The position numbers and the translations under genes are program-made. A DNA stretch of 64,000 nucleotides from an uncultured SAR116 cluster alpha proteobacterium (GTDB taxonomy: Bacteria; Pseudomonadota; Alphaproteobacteria; Puniceispirillales; Marisalimonadaceae): the NCBI GenBank assembly GCA_902558885.1, contig CACEFQ010000001.1:62001-126000 (forward strand), in the 5' to 3' direction. This document shows positions 1 to 9,099 of this stretch, one piece after another. The notes beneath the pieces were generated by a model, which was not told the DNA's origin, searched no databases, and saw only the letters and a list, made by a program, of their open reading frames with translations. Positions within the stretch are counted from its first letter, which is position 1, and each line of letters starts with the position of its first letter.

Positions 1-368
1 CTGCAATAAGAACTACTGAAGCCTTTTCAAGAAGATTAGAATCCTTGGCAACAAGAGCACAAAGGGCAGATAATTTAGTAAGAACTCAAATTGAAATGGG
101 TGTGCAGATTCAAAATAAAAATTTGTTAGAATCAATGGAATTGAGAGCAAGAGCTCAATTACGTTTACAAGAAACTGTAGAATCTTTATCTATAGTTGCA
201 ATTACTTACTATATAGTTGGTCTTTTAAGTACTTTGGTTGACCCAATAAATTTTGAAAAATTTTTTATAAGTAAAACAGTTTTTTTAGCGTTATGTGTCC
301 CAATCATATTAATTCTTATTTGGTATATCGCAAAAATGGTCAGAAAAAAAATTAACAAGATAACATAA
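1..368 (+). CDS. DUF3422 family protein, C-terminal part
   Basis: This is the C-terminal end of a gene that begins before the window; the reading frame is open from base 3 to the stop at 366-368, so the TTG at 45 is not the true start. The visible part has a charged helical stretch with the motif LRLQETVESLS followed by AITYYIVGLL, then a second hydrophobic segment (FLALCVPIILILIWYIA) and a basic tail. This arrangement is typical of the end of DUF3422 membrane proteins, a family common in Alphaproteobacteria whose function is unknown. Two C-terminal membrane helices are therefore seen; the long N-terminal part is missing. Family assignment rests on recall of the conserved C-terminal motif. 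Confidence 0.75.
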   Translation, partial: AIRTTEAFSRRLESLATRAQRADNLVRTQIEMGVQIQNKNLLESMELRARAQLRLQETVESLSIVAITYYIVGLLSTLVDPINFEKFFISKTVFLALCVPIILILIWYIAKMVRKKINKIT

Positions 369-409
369 ATTTTTTAATTTATTTAAATACTTATTTGTTC
401 AAAGGCAAC

Positions 410-862
410 ATGGTGTACAAACTTAATACTAACAATAAAGATTATATTTCAATTAAATTTTGGTTCTTAGAGTGGGAGAAGTATGTGCAGAATAAAAATT
501 ATTCATCAGCTATGAAATTATTTGAAAATGATGTTGTTAGTTTTGGTACTTGGATGGATATTGTTCAAGGTTTAGATCAGCTAAAATTAAATCAATGGAA
601 AAATATTTGGCCTACTATAAGTAACTTTAAATTTTTAACAGATACGCTTTTTATTCAATTATCTCCAGATAAATTGTTTGCCAACTCTATTATAATTTGG
701 GATTCTATTGGATATAAAAATGATGGTATTTCGTTTGAAAGAACAGGAAGAGCGACAGTAACACTAAAAAGAGATAACTTAAATTCTAATTGGAAGGGAA
801 TACATACGCATTTTTCACTAAACAGAGGTGTTCCTCAACAATCATTTGGAAATTTTAAATAA
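410..862 (+). CDS. SnoaL/NTF2-like domain protein
   Basis: The product is a 150-residue soluble protein without signal peptide or membrane segment. The start is placed at the ATG at 410 because AAAGG lies four bases upstream; a TTG at 395 would add five residues. The sequence begins with a helix carrying a tryptophan-rich stretch (FWFLEWEKYV) and an A-x-x-L-F pattern, and ends with W-K-x-x-H-x-H-F-S. This is the usual beginning and final strand of the SnoaL/DUF4440 (NTF2-like) fold, where a cone-shaped barrel binds a small molecule. No catalytic residue can be assigned, so the substrate is unknown. It stands alone between the DUF3422 gene and tRNA-Pro. Confidence 0.55.
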   Translation: MVYKLNTNNKDYISIKFWFLEWEKYVQNKNYSSAMKLFENDVVSFGTWMDIVQGLDQLKLNQWKNIWPTISNFKFLTDTLFIQLSPDKLFANSIIIWDSIGYKNDGISFERTGRATVTLKRDNLNSNWKGIHTHFSLNRGVPQQSFGNFK

Positions 863-908
863 AGTTGTTGTTTTTTATCTTTCAAAGATACTAAATAAAA
901 AAATATTT

Positions 909-985
909 CGGGCCATAGCGCAGCCTGGTAGCGCGTCCGTCTGGGGGGCGGGAGGTCACAGGTTCAAATCCTGTTGGCCCGACCA
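909..985 (+). tRNA. tRNA-Pro (anticodon GGG)
   Basis: The 77-base cloverleaf has a perfect seven-pair acceptor stem (CGGGCCA with TGGCCCG), an encoded CCA at 983-985, a D arm with GCGCAGCCTGGTAGCGC and a T arm with GGTTCAAATCC. The anticodon GGG is at 943-945 after T942. All features fit a proline tRNA. Confidence 0.96.
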
Positions 986-1031
986 AAAAAATAAATTAAT
1001 AAATAAAGTTAAAATAAGAATATAAATAACT

Positions 1032-1595
1032 ATGATAAAAACAATTTTTACAATTTTATTTTTTCTTTTATTAATTGTTGAAACAAATGCTAAAGAAAGT
1101 TTCATATCATTAGAAAAACTTAAAAATCATGATATAAATAAAGTTATTTTTTTAAGGCATGCCTTAGCTCCAGGTAATGGAGATCCTCCAAATTTTAATG
1201 TTAATGATTGTTATACTCAAAGAAATCTTGATAAGGCTGGAATAGTTCAAAGCAGAATGATTGGGCAATCTTTTAAAAATATAGGTATTAAATTTTCAAA
1301 AATTTACTCAAGTTTTTGGTGTAGGTGTAAAGACACAGCAATGAATATGGAAGTTGGTGAATTCAAAACACACTTGGGTTTAAATTCCTTTTATGAAAAA
1401 CATGCTGATAGAGAGACTACATTAAGAAAATTAAATAATTTAATTAAGGGTTTTAATAAATTAGGCGGACCATACTTGTTGGTTACTCACTACGTTAATA
1501 TTTTAGCTTTTACAGGTTTATCAACTTCAAGCGGAGGTATGGTTGCATATGATCTTAACACAAAAGTATCAACTCATATTAAATTAAATGACTAA
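1032..1595 (+). CDS. Secreted histidine phosphatase family protein
   Basis: The 187-residue product starts with a cleavable-looking signal peptide (hydrophobic residues 4-17, then ETNA before Lys21), so it probably acts in the periplasm. The phosphohistidine motif of the branch 1 histidine phosphatase superfamily is at residues 41-44 as LRHA, with His43 the predicted nucleophile; the usual RHG is changed to RHA. The second catalytic histidine is His153 in LLVTHYVN, and Arg98 in WCRCKDTA fits the conserved arginine after the first half. The family removes phosphate from varied small molecules, so the substrate is open. The gene follows tRNA-Pro and meets the next gene tail to tail with a few bases of overlap. 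Confidence 0.8.
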   Translation: MIKTIFTILFFLLLIVETNAKESFISLEKLKNHDINKVIFLRHALAPGNGDPPNFNVNDCYTQRNLDKAGIVQSRMIGQSFKNIGIKFSKIYSSFWCRCKDTAMNMEVGEFKTHLGLNSFYEKHADRETTLRKLNNLIKGFNKLGGPYLLVTHYVNILAFTGLSTSSGGMVAYDLNTKVSTHIKLND

Positions 1596-2071
1596 TTTTT
1601 TTTATTTTCGCTATCTTTTATAATTTCATACTCGCCATCGATCACTTCACTCGTTTGAGACTTAGTCTTGAACCTGTTCATACTCTGTTGTGAATTTGTG
1701 TTTACAAATTCATTAATATTATTTTTTTGAGGTTTTGTTTTATTTTTTGATTTCATTTTAAAATTAAAGATTTGTTTTGGAAAAATAAATAGAAGACTTG
1801 GCAAAGTAAATAATATTGCAAAAATTAAATGCCATTCTAAAACATTAATTATACCAAAAAACACACCTATAGTTAAAAGTAAAAATGTAAATCTATAGAA
1901 AATACTAAATAAAATAATTACCCAGGCAAAAAAAGTTCCATATTGATAAGGTTCCATTAAGAATTGTATTCCTAAAAAACCAACGACCACATAGAAACAA
2001 AATAAAGATATAATTATTCCAAGTGTAATTAATCCAAATTTTAGAAGATTTATTTGTTTTAAGATGTACAT
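1592..2071 (-). CDS. Unknown small membrane protein
   Basis: The 159-residue product has three or four hydrophobic segments: roughly residues 10-35, 45-75 and 80-98. A lysine- and asparagine-rich hydrophilic tail follows from about residue 103, ending in a short acidic stretch (VIDGEYEIIKD). The N-terminal half therefore sits in the inner membrane and the tail is probably cytoplasmic. I do not recognise a family. Its stop overlaps the stop of the histidine phosphatase gene on the other strand, and it lies directly downstream of another unknown envelope gene on the same strand (13-base gap), so the two may be co-transcribed. Confidence 0.55.
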   Translation of the reverse strand: MYILKQINLLKFGLITLGIIISLFCFYVVVGFLGIQFLMEPYQYGTFFAWVIILFSIFYRFTFLLLTIGVFFGIINVLEWHLIFAILFTLPSLLFIFPKQIFNFKMKSKNKTKPQKNNINEFVNTNSQQSMNRFKTKSQTSEVIDGEYEIIKDSENKKN

Positions 2072-2084
2072 TAGATTTTAATAC

Positions 2085-2570
2085 TTATTCTTTAAAAATT
2101 AACTTTCCATTATATTTTTTTAAATAAAACACTTTTTTCCCAGCCCAAAAACATTTTTTTATATCTGGTACAGCTTCTACATATTTAATTCTGTCTTTCA
2201 AATGAAAAACCTGCCCACAACCTAAAAAAGATAATATCAGTTTTCCTTTTTGAAAATTGACTTTGTCTTGTCTACCTTTTCTTACTGTTACAAATTTTAA
2301 ATCACTTGGAAAACACTGGCCAAATTTATTTTTTTTACAATTAGGTTCTTGACTATCTATAACGGATATATGAGCGGCAATGTTTTTATTAAATATAAAC
2401 CCATCATTATCTAACATTTTACAATCATCCGGTGGTTTAGTGGTTTTGCCAGAAAACTCACATTCAAACCAAGTTCCTTTTAACTCTTGGACTGCATAAG
2501 TTTTAAAACTTAAACAAAAGAATAATAAAAAAAAGGAGGTTAATATCATATTTACTCTGAATAAACTCAT
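2085..2570 (-). CDS. Unknown secreted cysteine-containing protein
   Basis: The frame is open from a possible ATG at 2600, but the ATG at 2570 is chosen because it places a standard signal peptide at the N-terminus (a hydrophobic run followed by FKTYA, cleavage probably before VQELKG) and has a purine-rich AAGAGAAA upstream. The mature protein of about 135 residues contains several cysteines (in WFECEF, DDCKML, EPNCKK, GQCFPS, FLGCGQ and KKCFWAG), an even number that would suit disulfides in the periplasm. It begins with GTWFECEF, like small beta-rich secreted domains. No family is recognised. The gene precedes the unknown membrane protein on the same strand and is divergent from the dioxygenase gene. 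Confidence 0.5.
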   Translation of the reverse strand: MSLFRVNMILTSFFLLFFCLSFKTYAVQELKGTWFECEFSGKTTKPPDDCKMLDNDGFIFNKNIAAHISVIDSQEPNCKKNKFGQCFPSDLKFVTVRKGRQDKVNFQKGKLILSFLGCGQVFHLKDRIKYVEAVPDIKKCFWAGKKVFYLKKYNGKLIFKE

Positions 2571-2663
2571 AGATTTCTCTTTTTTGGTTTTACAAGTCAT
2601 ATTTTATAATTAATTATAAATAAATACTAATATTTTTTCATTGGGATCTAGGAGGAGATTAAA

Positions 2664-3551
2664 ATGAAAATAGAAACAAGAGAAAAATTTCCAAAATTTG
2701 TAGGATTTGTCTCTGGAGTTGATTTAAAAAAAGAATTAAATGATGAAGTGGTTAAGATTATTGATGAGGCAATAAATAAATTGTCGGTTTTAGTATTTAA
2801 AAATCAAAATATCAATGATAACGAACAAGTGAGATTTACTAAATATTTCGGTGAGATAGAGGCATCAGGAAATAAATCTAATATCACAAAAGCTAAAGAC
2901 AGAAGGTTATCTACAGATTTAGCAGATGTTTCTAATCTAGACAAAGATAATAAACCTTTTACAAAAAATGATCCAAGAAGGATATTTAACTTGGGCAATA
3001 GACTATGGCACACTGACAGCTCATTCAAAAAAAATCCTGCAAAATATTCTCTTTTATCTGCTAGAAATGTATCAAAAGAAGGAGGTAATACTGAATTTGC
3101 CGATATGAGAGATGCATATGATTGCCTTGATGATAATACTAAATCAAAGATTGAAGATATGATTTGTGAGCATTCTTTGATTTATTCACGACAAAGACTT
3201 GGTTTTGATATGACTAAAGAATTATCTCCAGAAGAAATAAAAAACTTTACACCAGTAGAACAACCACTTGTAAGAAAAAATAATTTAACAAAAAGAAAAA
3301 CAATCTTTCTTTCTAGCCATATTGGAAAAGTAAAGGATTGGATAAGACCAGACTCCATGTGTTTTATAGATGATTTGATTGAATATGCCACTCAAACAAA
3401 ATTTAAATATGTTCATAAATGGTCAAACAATGATCTTATTATTTGGGATAACAGACAAACCATGCACAGAGCAAGAGCTTTTGATGATTTAAAAGAAAAC
3501 AGGGATATGAGAAGAACTACTGTTTTAGGAGAGGAGCAATTAATTCAATAA
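2664..3551 (+). CDS. TauD/TfdA family Fe(II)/2-oxoglutarate dioxygenase
   Basis: The 295-residue protein matches the size and motif order of TauD/TfdA dioxygenases, which hydroxylate small substrates with O2 and 2-oxoglutarate in the cytoplasm. The iron ligands are His116 and Asp118 (in LWHTDSSF) and His268 (in QTMHRARAF), and the 2-oxoglutarate-binding arginine is Arg283 or Arg284 in MRRTTV. All catalytic positions are present. The start is secure: AGGAGGAG lies seven bases before the ATG. The family acts on taurine, aryloxyacetates, sulfate esters, carnitine precursors and others, and the sequence alone does not say which. It is convergent with the cystathionine beta-lyase gene with no gap, which leaves a sulfur-related role possible but unproved. 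Confidence 0.88.
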   Translation: MKIETREKFPKFVGFVSGVDLKKELNDEVVKIIDEAINKLSVLVFKNQNINDNEQVRFTKYFGEIEASGNKSNITKAKDRRLSTDLADVSNLDKDNKPFTKNDPRRIFNLGNRLWHTDSSFKKNPAKYSLLSARNVSKEGGNTEFADMRDAYDCLDDNTKSKIEDMICEHSLIYSRQRLGFDMTKELSPEEIKNFTPVEQPLVRKNNLTKRKTIFLSSHIGKVKDWIRPDSMCFIDDLIEYATQTKFKYVHKWSNNDLIIWDNRQTMHRARAFDDLKENRDMRRTTVLGEEQLIQ

Positions 3552-4730
3552 TTAGGTAATTTTTAATTTTTTAAATCCATTATCTAAATCATTAATCAAA
3601 TCTTCTGTATCTTCTGTACCTGCGTAAATTCTTAAATATTGACCTGATGGTATAAAGCTTGATTTTAAATTTCTATTTTCAGCAACATTCATTGTAGAAA
3701 GTAAACTTGAATACCCTCCCCAAGAAGCCCCAATACCAAAAATTTGGCAATTATCAGCTAACATATCTACTTGTTTTTCACTAATATTGTTTTCAAATTC
3801 TATTGCAAAAATACCAGACGCTCCCATGAAATCTCTTTTCCAAATGTCATGATCTGGGTGTTGTTTTAAGGCAGGATGGATAACTCTTTTTACATTTTGT
3901 TTTTTTTCCAGGAATTTTGCAATTTTTAGACTATTTTCTGAAGATTTTTTTAATCTTAATGGAAGTGTTCTTAGGCCTCTTAGTGCCATATAAATATCAT
4001 CTGGACTTACGTAATTCCCAGAGTTTTTGTTCCACCTTTGAAGTTCTGTTAAATTACTTCCATTTCCTAAAACAACTCCCATCATTACATCTGAATGTCC
4101 GGAGATATATTTGGTAACAGCTTCTACAACTATATCAACTCCAAAATCAAATGGGTTAAAAAATATTGCAGTTGCCCATGTATTATCTATTAGAGATTTT
4201 AAATTATAGTTTTTACAAATTTTAATTACTTTTTTAATATTTATTATTTCAAAAGTGTAGGTTCCTGGACTTTCAATATATATTGCTTTTGTGTTTTTTT
4301 TAATCAAACTTTCTAAATGTTTTAGATCCCTTGAATTATAAAAATCAAACTCAATTGCCAGTCTAGGAAATTCTTCTTTTACAAATCTTCTTGTTGATCC
4401 ATATACAGAATCAGGTAGTAAAATGTGATCTTTAGCTTTCAAAATTGACATTAAACCTGTTGTTATAGCTGACATTCCTGATGGGGCTAAAACACAACCA
4501 TCAGCTTTGTAGAGATTTGATATTGATGATATTAATGAATCAGATGTAGGAGTTCCATTTCTACCATAAGTATATTTTCCTTTTCTATTTCTGTAATTAT
4601 TCATATTTGAACTTAAGATTGTACTTGTTCTATATAAGGGTGGAGCTGGAATTCCATGATTTTCAAATGGATTTTTTCCTGAATGTGCAGTTAGTGTGTC
4701 TATGTTAAAATTTTTAAGATTTCTATTCAT
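3552..4730 (-). CDS. metC: Cystathionine beta-lyase
   Basis: The 392-residue protein is a PLP-dependent Cys/Met metabolism enzyme. The Schiff-base lysine is Lys207 in the motif TKYISGHSD, and the cofactor-binding features SGMSA (residues 84-88) and LIDNTWAT (180-187) precede it. The Trp185 and the overall motif pattern favour the alphaproteobacterial MetC type, which splits cystathionine to homocysteine, pyruvate and ammonia, over gamma-synthases; the exact reaction within this superfamily is an inference. It is divergent from the amino-acid transporter operon. The family also includes methionine gamma-lyase and O-acetylhomoserine sulfhydrylase. Confidence 0.82.
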   Translation of the reverse strand: MNRNLKNFNIDTLTAHSGKNPFENHGIPAPPLYRTSTILSSNMNNYRNRKGKYTYGRNGTPTSDSLISSISNLYKADGCVLAPSGMSAITTGLMSILKAKDHILLPDSVYGSTRRFVKEEFPRLAIEFDFYNSRDLKHLESLIKKNTKAIYIESPGTYTFEIINIKKVIKICKNYNLKSLIDNTWATAIFFNPFDFGVDIVVEAVTKYISGHSDVMMGVVLGNGSNLTELQRWNKNSGNYVSPDDIYMALRGLRTLPLRLKKSSENSLKIAKFLEKKQNVKRVIHPALKQHPDHDIWKRDFMGASGIFAIEFENNISEKQVDMLADNCQIFGIGASWGGYSSLLSTMNVAENRNLKSSFIPSGQYLRIYAGTEDTEDLINDLDNGFKKLKIT

Positions 4731-4894
4731 TTATAATTTTCTCAATATGAATTTTATTTTTATTTTTTAAAAAAATATTAATTTATAATTAACAAAGTAA
4801 CATTTTTTTTATTTTTATCTTGAAACTATACTAAATAAGAAGGAAAGTACTACCAAAATCACTATTTCTTATAAACTAAATGTGGAGATTATAA

Positions 4895-5980
4895 ATGAGT
4901 AATAATATTGTAATAGCAGCGATTGTTGCAGGTGCAGTCGGATTAGGTGCAGGTTATGCGCTTTTTTCAGGTCAAGCTCCTAAGACAGTCGAAAAGGAAA
5001 CAGTTACTGTTTCTTCAGCTCCTGCTGGAGCTGGAACTCTTGATGAAGTTAGAGCAAGAGGAAAACTAAATTGTATTATCAATACTGGTTTAGCTGGTTT
5101 TGCTGCTCCTGACGACAAAGGTAATTGGACTGGTTTTGATGTTGACTTCTGTAAAGCCGTTGCAGCAGCTGTTCTAGGTGATGCTACAAAAGTTAATTAT
5201 ACTACAGCAACAGGTAAAACTCGTTTTACTAAACTTGCTGCTGGTGAAGGTGAGATTTTGTCTAGAAACACAACTTGGACTTTTTCAAGAGATGTTGATT
5301 TAGCTCAAACATTTATTGGTGTTAATTATTATGATGGTCAAGGTTTTATGGTTCCAAAATCTTTAGGTGTTAAGTCAGCAAAAGATTTAGATGGAGCATC
5401 AGTGTGTATTCAAACTGGTACAACTACAGAACTAAACCTAGCTGAATTTTTTGCTGGAAATAATATGAAATATAACCCAGTTCCAATTGAAACAAATGCA
5501 GAAGCTCAAGAATTATATAAGTCAGGAAGATGTGATGTTTATACAACTGATGCATCTGGGCTTTACGCAACTCTTATGAGTTTTGACAACAAAGATGATC
5601 ATATGGTTTTACCTGAAGTTGTTTCAAAAGAACCATTAGGTCCTGTTGTTAGACATGGAGATGATCAGTGGGCTGATATTGTATCTTGGGTACTAAGAGC
5701 AATGATGGCAGCTGAAGAGAAGGGTATTACCTCAGCAAATGTTAAAGATTTAGCAGCTAAGGATAATAAAGATAAAGAAATAAACAGACTTCTTGGAAAA
5801 GATCCATTGCAAGGAATTTCAAAGTTAGGTTTATCACCTGACTGGGCTGTAAATGTTATTAGTCAAGTTGGTAACTATGCAGAAAGCTTTGAAAGAAACT
5901 TATATCCTTTGACTATTCAAAGAGGTTTAAACGCTCTAAGCAAAGATGGTGGACTTCACTATATCCCGCCAATTAAATAA
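4895..5980 (+). CDS. aapJ: Aap/Bzt-type amino-acid ABC transporter, substrate-binding protein
   Basis: The 361-residue periplasmic binding protein belongs to the general L-amino acid (Aap) or glutamate/glutamine/aspartate/asparagine (Bzt) transporter. After a hydrophobic N-terminal export segment (residues 5-24) and an alanine/threonine-rich linker, the binding domain begins at TLDEVRARGKLNC and contains the family motifs GLAGFAAPDDKGNW, DVDFCKAVAAAV, SRNTTWTFSRD and GVNYYDGQGFMV. It has no lipobox, so it is soluble or membrane-tethered by its N-terminus. A GGAG ribosome-binding site precedes the ATG. It opens a four-gene transport operon and is followed by a terminator-like hairpin. Its bases are richer in GC than those of the permease genes, which fits high expression. 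Confidence 0.93.
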   Translation: MSNNIVIAAIVAGAVGLGAGYALFSGQAPKTVEKETVTVSSAPAGAGTLDEVRARGKLNCIINTGLAGFAAPDDKGNWTGFDVDFCKAVAAAVLGDATKVNYTTATGKTRFTKLAAGEGEILSRNTTWTFSRDVDLAQTFIGVNYYDGQGFMVPKSLGVKSAKDLDGASVCIQTGTTTELNLAEFFAGNNMKYNPVPIETNAEAQELYKSGRCDVYTTDASGLYATLMSFDNKDDHMVLPEVVSKEPLGPVVRHGDDQWADIVSWVLRAMMAAEEKGITSANVKDLAAKDNKDKEINRLLGKDPLQGISKLGLSPDWAVNVISQVGNYAESFERNLYPLTIQRGLNALSKDGGLHYIPPIK

Positions 5981-5986
5981 TTTAAT

Positions 5987-6029
5987 AACTGCGTCTTATT
6001 GCTTTAATGATTAAGGCGCAGTTTTTTTT
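5987..6029 (+). terminator. Intercistronic terminator/attenuator after aapJ
   Basis: A 12-pair stem (5987-5998 with 6012-6023, one G-T pair) closes a 13-base loop and is followed by a run of T. It is a standard Rho-independent terminator shape lying 7 bases after the binding-protein stop codon and ahead of the first permease gene. It probably cuts most transcripts after aapJ and lets a minority continue, giving excess binding protein over the membrane parts. Confidence 0.88.
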
Positions 6030-6045
6030 ATTTTAAAGTTTTTAA

Positions 6046-7209
6046 ATGTCCTTTTTAAGTAATATTTGGCGAAATGAAAAAAGCCGAGAAATCATAATAC
6101 AAATATTTGTTTTATTTTGTATTGGATGGTTTCTTTCTTGGTTAGTTATGAATGTAAATGCGAATTTCAAAGCCTTAGGTAAAGATATAAGTTTTGAATT
6201 TCTTTTCATACCAGCTGGGTACGATATAAATCAATATTTGATAGATTATAATAATAGAGATAGTCATTTAAGAGCCGGCATTGTTGGTTTGTTGAATACA
6301 GGTTTAGTTGCAATATTTGGAATAATATTAGCAACGGTTATGGGTGTTGCCCTGGGTATTATAAGATTATCAAAAAATTGGTTGGCTAGCAAACTAGCTT
6401 ATTGGTATGTTGAATTTACTCGTAACGTCCCAATTTTGCTCCATATTCTTTTATGGCATGGTATCATAATTAATACTTTCCCACAAACTAGGCAAGCTAT
6501 TAATTTTGGAGAATTAACATTTTTATCGAATAGAGGTTTTTATTTACCAAAGCCAATAACAGAAAGTGGTATTGAATTTGTATACTTATGTTTTGTTATT
6601 TCTTTAATATTTTCTGTATTATTTAATAAATATGCAAAGAGAAAGCAAGATTTGATCGGTGTGCAATATCCTATTTTTTGGATTAACACTGCTGTTATTA
6701 TTATTTTACCATCTTTAGCTTTCTTATTGTCTGGCCTTCCACTTTCTTTTGAAATTCCTGTCCTTAAAGGATTTAATTTTAGAGGTGGATTACATATGAG
6801 TCCTGAACTAGCTGCCCTTACTTTTGCTTTAGGTATATACACTGCTGCTTTTATAGCTGAGATAGTTAGAGCAGGTATTTTAGCTATAGATAAGGGTCAA
6901 AGGGAAGCTGCAGAGTCAATTGGGTTGAAGCCCTCAAAAGTAATGAATTTAGTTATACTTCCTCAAGCAAGGAGAGTAATTATTCCACCTCTTACTAGTC
7001 AATATTTAAACCTTACAAAGAATTCCTCACTAGCAATTGCAATAGGTTACATGGACCTCGTAGCTACGCTAGGGGGTATTTCTTTAAACCAAACTGGTAG
7101 AGAAATGGAAACTATGGTTATTGTCATGCTTATCTATTTATCAGTTTCTCTAAGTATATCTGCTTTTATGAATTGGTATAATAGTAAAGTAAAGTTAGTA
7201 GGAAGATAA
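6046..7209 (+). CDS. aapQ: Aap/Bzt-type amino-acid ABC transporter permease
   Basis: The 387-residue inner-membrane protein is the first permease of the Aap/Bzt transporter. It has about eight hydrophobic segments and is longer than ordinary HisM-type permeases because of an inserted membrane loop between the first and last halves, as usual for AapQ/BztB. The cytoplasmic EAA loop that docks on the ATPase is clear as EAAESIGLKPSKVMNLVILPQA. The motif YVEFTRNVPILL marks the first permease domain. The ATG has only a weak upstream ribosome-binding site, which together with the hairpin before it points to lower expression than aapJ. It is followed after 3 bases by the second permease. Confidence 0.92.
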   Translation: MSFLSNIWRNEKSREIIIQIFVLFCIGWFLSWLVMNVNANFKALGKDISFEFLFIPAGYDINQYLIDYNNRDSHLRAGIVGLLNTGLVAIFGIILATVMGVALGIIRLSKNWLASKLAYWYVEFTRNVPILLHILLWHGIIINTFPQTRQAINFGELTFLSNRGFYLPKPITESGIEFVYLCFVISLIFSVLFNKYAKRKQDLIGVQYPIFWINTAVIIILPSLAFLLSGLPLSFEIPVLKGFNFRGGLHMSPELAALTFALGIYTAAFIAEIVRAGILAIDKGQREAAESIGLKPSKVMNLVILPQARRVIIPPLTSQYLNLTKNSSLAIAIGYMDLVATLGGISLNQTGREMETMVIVMLIYLSVSLSISAFMNWYNSKVKLVGR

Positions 7210-7212
7210 AAA

Positions 7213-8322
7213 ATGAAAGAAAAAACCTACCAACCAGGATCATATCCTGATCTTCCTCCACCTCCCGGAACTGTTGGTATCTATGGGTGGATTAGAAATA
7301 ATTTATTTTCTTCAATAAGTAACTCATTATTAACGATTATATCTGTAATATTGCTATATTATTTGATTGATGGAATAATAGGGTGGTTTTTGTTTGATGC
7401 TGTTTATGATGCTGAATCGAAAATTGAATGTAGAAAAATTGATAGTGGAGCTTGCTGGGCGGTAATTACAAAAAGAGTTGGACAATTTGTTTACGGATTC
7501 TATCCTGAAGCAGAGAGGTGGAGAATTGATATTTCATTTCTTACCATGTTCATAGCATTTGCTCCTTTATTGTATCCTGATATACCAAAAAGAAAGTGGC
7601 TATTATGGTTTAGTCTGATTTATCCTTTTTTTGCATATATCTTAATAATGGGTGGTTATTTTGGTATCCAAAGAATTGAATACAGTCTTTTTGGAGGGTT
7701 TATGTTGACTGTAATTCTTGGTGTTAGTGGTATTGTATGTTCTCTGCCAATAGGAATTCTTTTGGCATTAGGAAGACAATCAAAACTTACTGTGATTAGA
7801 ACAATTAGCATTTGTTTCATAGAATTTATGAGAGGAGTGCCATTAATAACTTTATTATTTGTTGCTTCATCAATGTTGAATTATTTTATGCCTCCAGGCA
7901 CTAACTTTAGTATTTTGGTAAGAGTAATAATAATGTTTACTTTTTTCTCTGCTGCCTACATTGCTGAAGTTATTAGAGGAGGAATACAAGCTATACCAAA
8001 AGGTCAATATGAAGCTGCAGATGCGTTAGGAATGAGTTATTGGCAAAAGACTAGGTTCATAACACTTCCACAGGCCCTAAAAATATCAATACCTGGGATT
8101 ATGAATACATTTATAGGGTTATATAAAGATACAACACTTGTTGTGGTAATAGGATTGCTCGATCCACTCGGTATAGGTAGAGCGGCTTTAGCTGATACAA
8201 AATGGAATGGATTATCGACTGAAACTTATTTATTCGTAGCATTATTCTTTTTTGTTAGTTGTTTTGCTATGTCTCGTTATTCCCTATGGCTTGAAAACAA
8301 ATTAAACACAGATCAAAAGTGA
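7213..8322 (+). CDS. aapM: Aap/Bzt-type amino-acid ABC transporter permease
   Basis: This 369-residue protein is the partner permease, which forms a heterodimeric channel with the product of the gene just upstream. It has a hydrophilic, proline-rich N-terminus ([12 protein letters not shown]), several membrane helices, the motif [16 protein letters not shown], and the docking loop [22 protein letters not shown]. The last segment ends in a short hydrophilic tail. A soluble-looking loop with two cysteines ([11 protein letters not shown]) lies between the first two helices, as in other AapM/BztC proteins. The gene is 3 bases after aapQ and 7 bases before the ATPase gene, so one transcript is likely. 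Confidence 0.92.
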   Translation: MKEKTYQPGSYPDLPPPPGTVGIYGWIRNNLFSSISNSLLTIISVILLYYLIDGIIGWFLFDAVYDAESKIECRKIDSGACWAVITKRVGQFVYGFYPEAERWRIDISFLTMFIAFAPLLYPDIPKRKWLLWFSLIYPFFAYILIMGGYFGIQRIEYSLFGGFMLTVILGVSGIVCSLPIGILLALGRQSKLTVIRTISICFIEFMRGVPLITLLFVASSMLNYFMPPGTNFSILVRVIIMFTFFSAAYIAEVIRGGIQAIPKGQYEAADALGMSYWQKTRFITLPQALKISIPGIMNTFIGLYKDTTLVVVIGLLDPLGIGRAALADTKWNGLSTETYLFVALFFFVSCFAMSRYSLWLENKLNTDQK

Positions 8323-8329
8323 GAGTGAT

Positions 8330-9091
8330 ATGGTAATAAATAAAAATAAATCTACAAAACCAGTTATCCAAATTAAAGAAATGCATAAATGGTTTGGTAA
8401 TTTTCATGTTCTTAAAAATATTTCATTAGATGTTAATCAAGGTGAAAGAATAGTAATTTGTGGTCCGTCAGGATCAGGAAAGTCAACGCTTATTAGATGT
8501 ATAAACAGACTAGAAGTTCATCAACAGGGGGATATTATTGTAAATAATGTTGAGTTGACTGGAGATTTAAAAAACCTAGAAGCTATAAGAAGTGATGTAG
8601 GAATGGTTTTTCAATCTTTTAATTTGTTTCCTCATTTAACAGTGCTTGAAAATTGTACTTTAGCTCCGATCTGGGTAAAAAAGCTTCCTAAAAAAGATGC
8701 TGAAGAGTTAGCAATGGAACTGTTAACTAGAGTAAAAATTCCAGAACAAGCATTAAAATATCCAGGTCAATTATCAGGTGGTCAACAACAAAGAGTTGCC
8801 ATTGCTAGATCACTATGTATGCAACCAAAAATAATGTTATTTGATGAACCTACGTCTGCACTAGACCCTGAAATGATAAAAGAAGTTTTAGATACTATGA
8901 TAGAGTTAGCAGAAACAGGTATGACTATGCTGGTTGTTACTCATGAAATGGGTTTTGCAAAAAAAGTAGCAGATAGTGTTATTTTTATGGATGAAGGTGA
9001 GATCATTGAACAAAATGATCCAAAAAACTTCTTTAACAATCCAAAAAATGATAGGACCAAGCTTTTCTTAAGCCAAATACTTAATCACTAA
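8330..9091 (+). CDS. aapP: Aap/Bzt-type amino-acid ABC transporter ATP-binding protein
   Basis: The 253-residue ATPase powers the Aap/Bzt importer. All nucleotide-binding motifs are present: Walker A (GPSGSGKST), Q-loop ([13 protein letters not shown]), signature (LSGGQQQR), Walker B ([14 protein letters not shown]) and switch histidine (VVTHEMGFA). The length and motif spelling are those of polar amino-acid uptake ATPases (GlnQ/HisP/AapP). It closes the operon and meets the sulfurtransferase gene tail to tail with 8 bases between them. Confidence 0.94.
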   Translation: MVINKNKSTKPVIQIKEMHKWFGNFHVLKNISLDVNQGERIVICGPSGSGKSTLIRCINRLEVHQQGDIIVNNVELTGDLKNLEAIRSDVGMVFQSFNLFPHLTVLENCTLAPIWVKKLPKKDAEELAMELLTRVKIPEQALKYPGQLSGGQQQRVAIARSLCMQPKIMLFDEPTSALDPEMIKEVLDTMIELAETGMTMLVVTHEMGFAKKVADSVIFMDEGEIIEQNDPKNFFNNPKNDRTKLFLSQILNH

Positions 9092-9099
9092 ATTTAGTT

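Noticed and set aside
828-1025. Open frame running through tRNA-Pro
   Set aside because: It spans the tRNA gene and overlaps the end of the NTF2-like gene; the tRNA explains the sequence.
4731-4894. SAM riboswitch ahead of metC
   Set aside because: The region is short and AT-rich, and no SAM-I or SAM-II helix pattern is visible.
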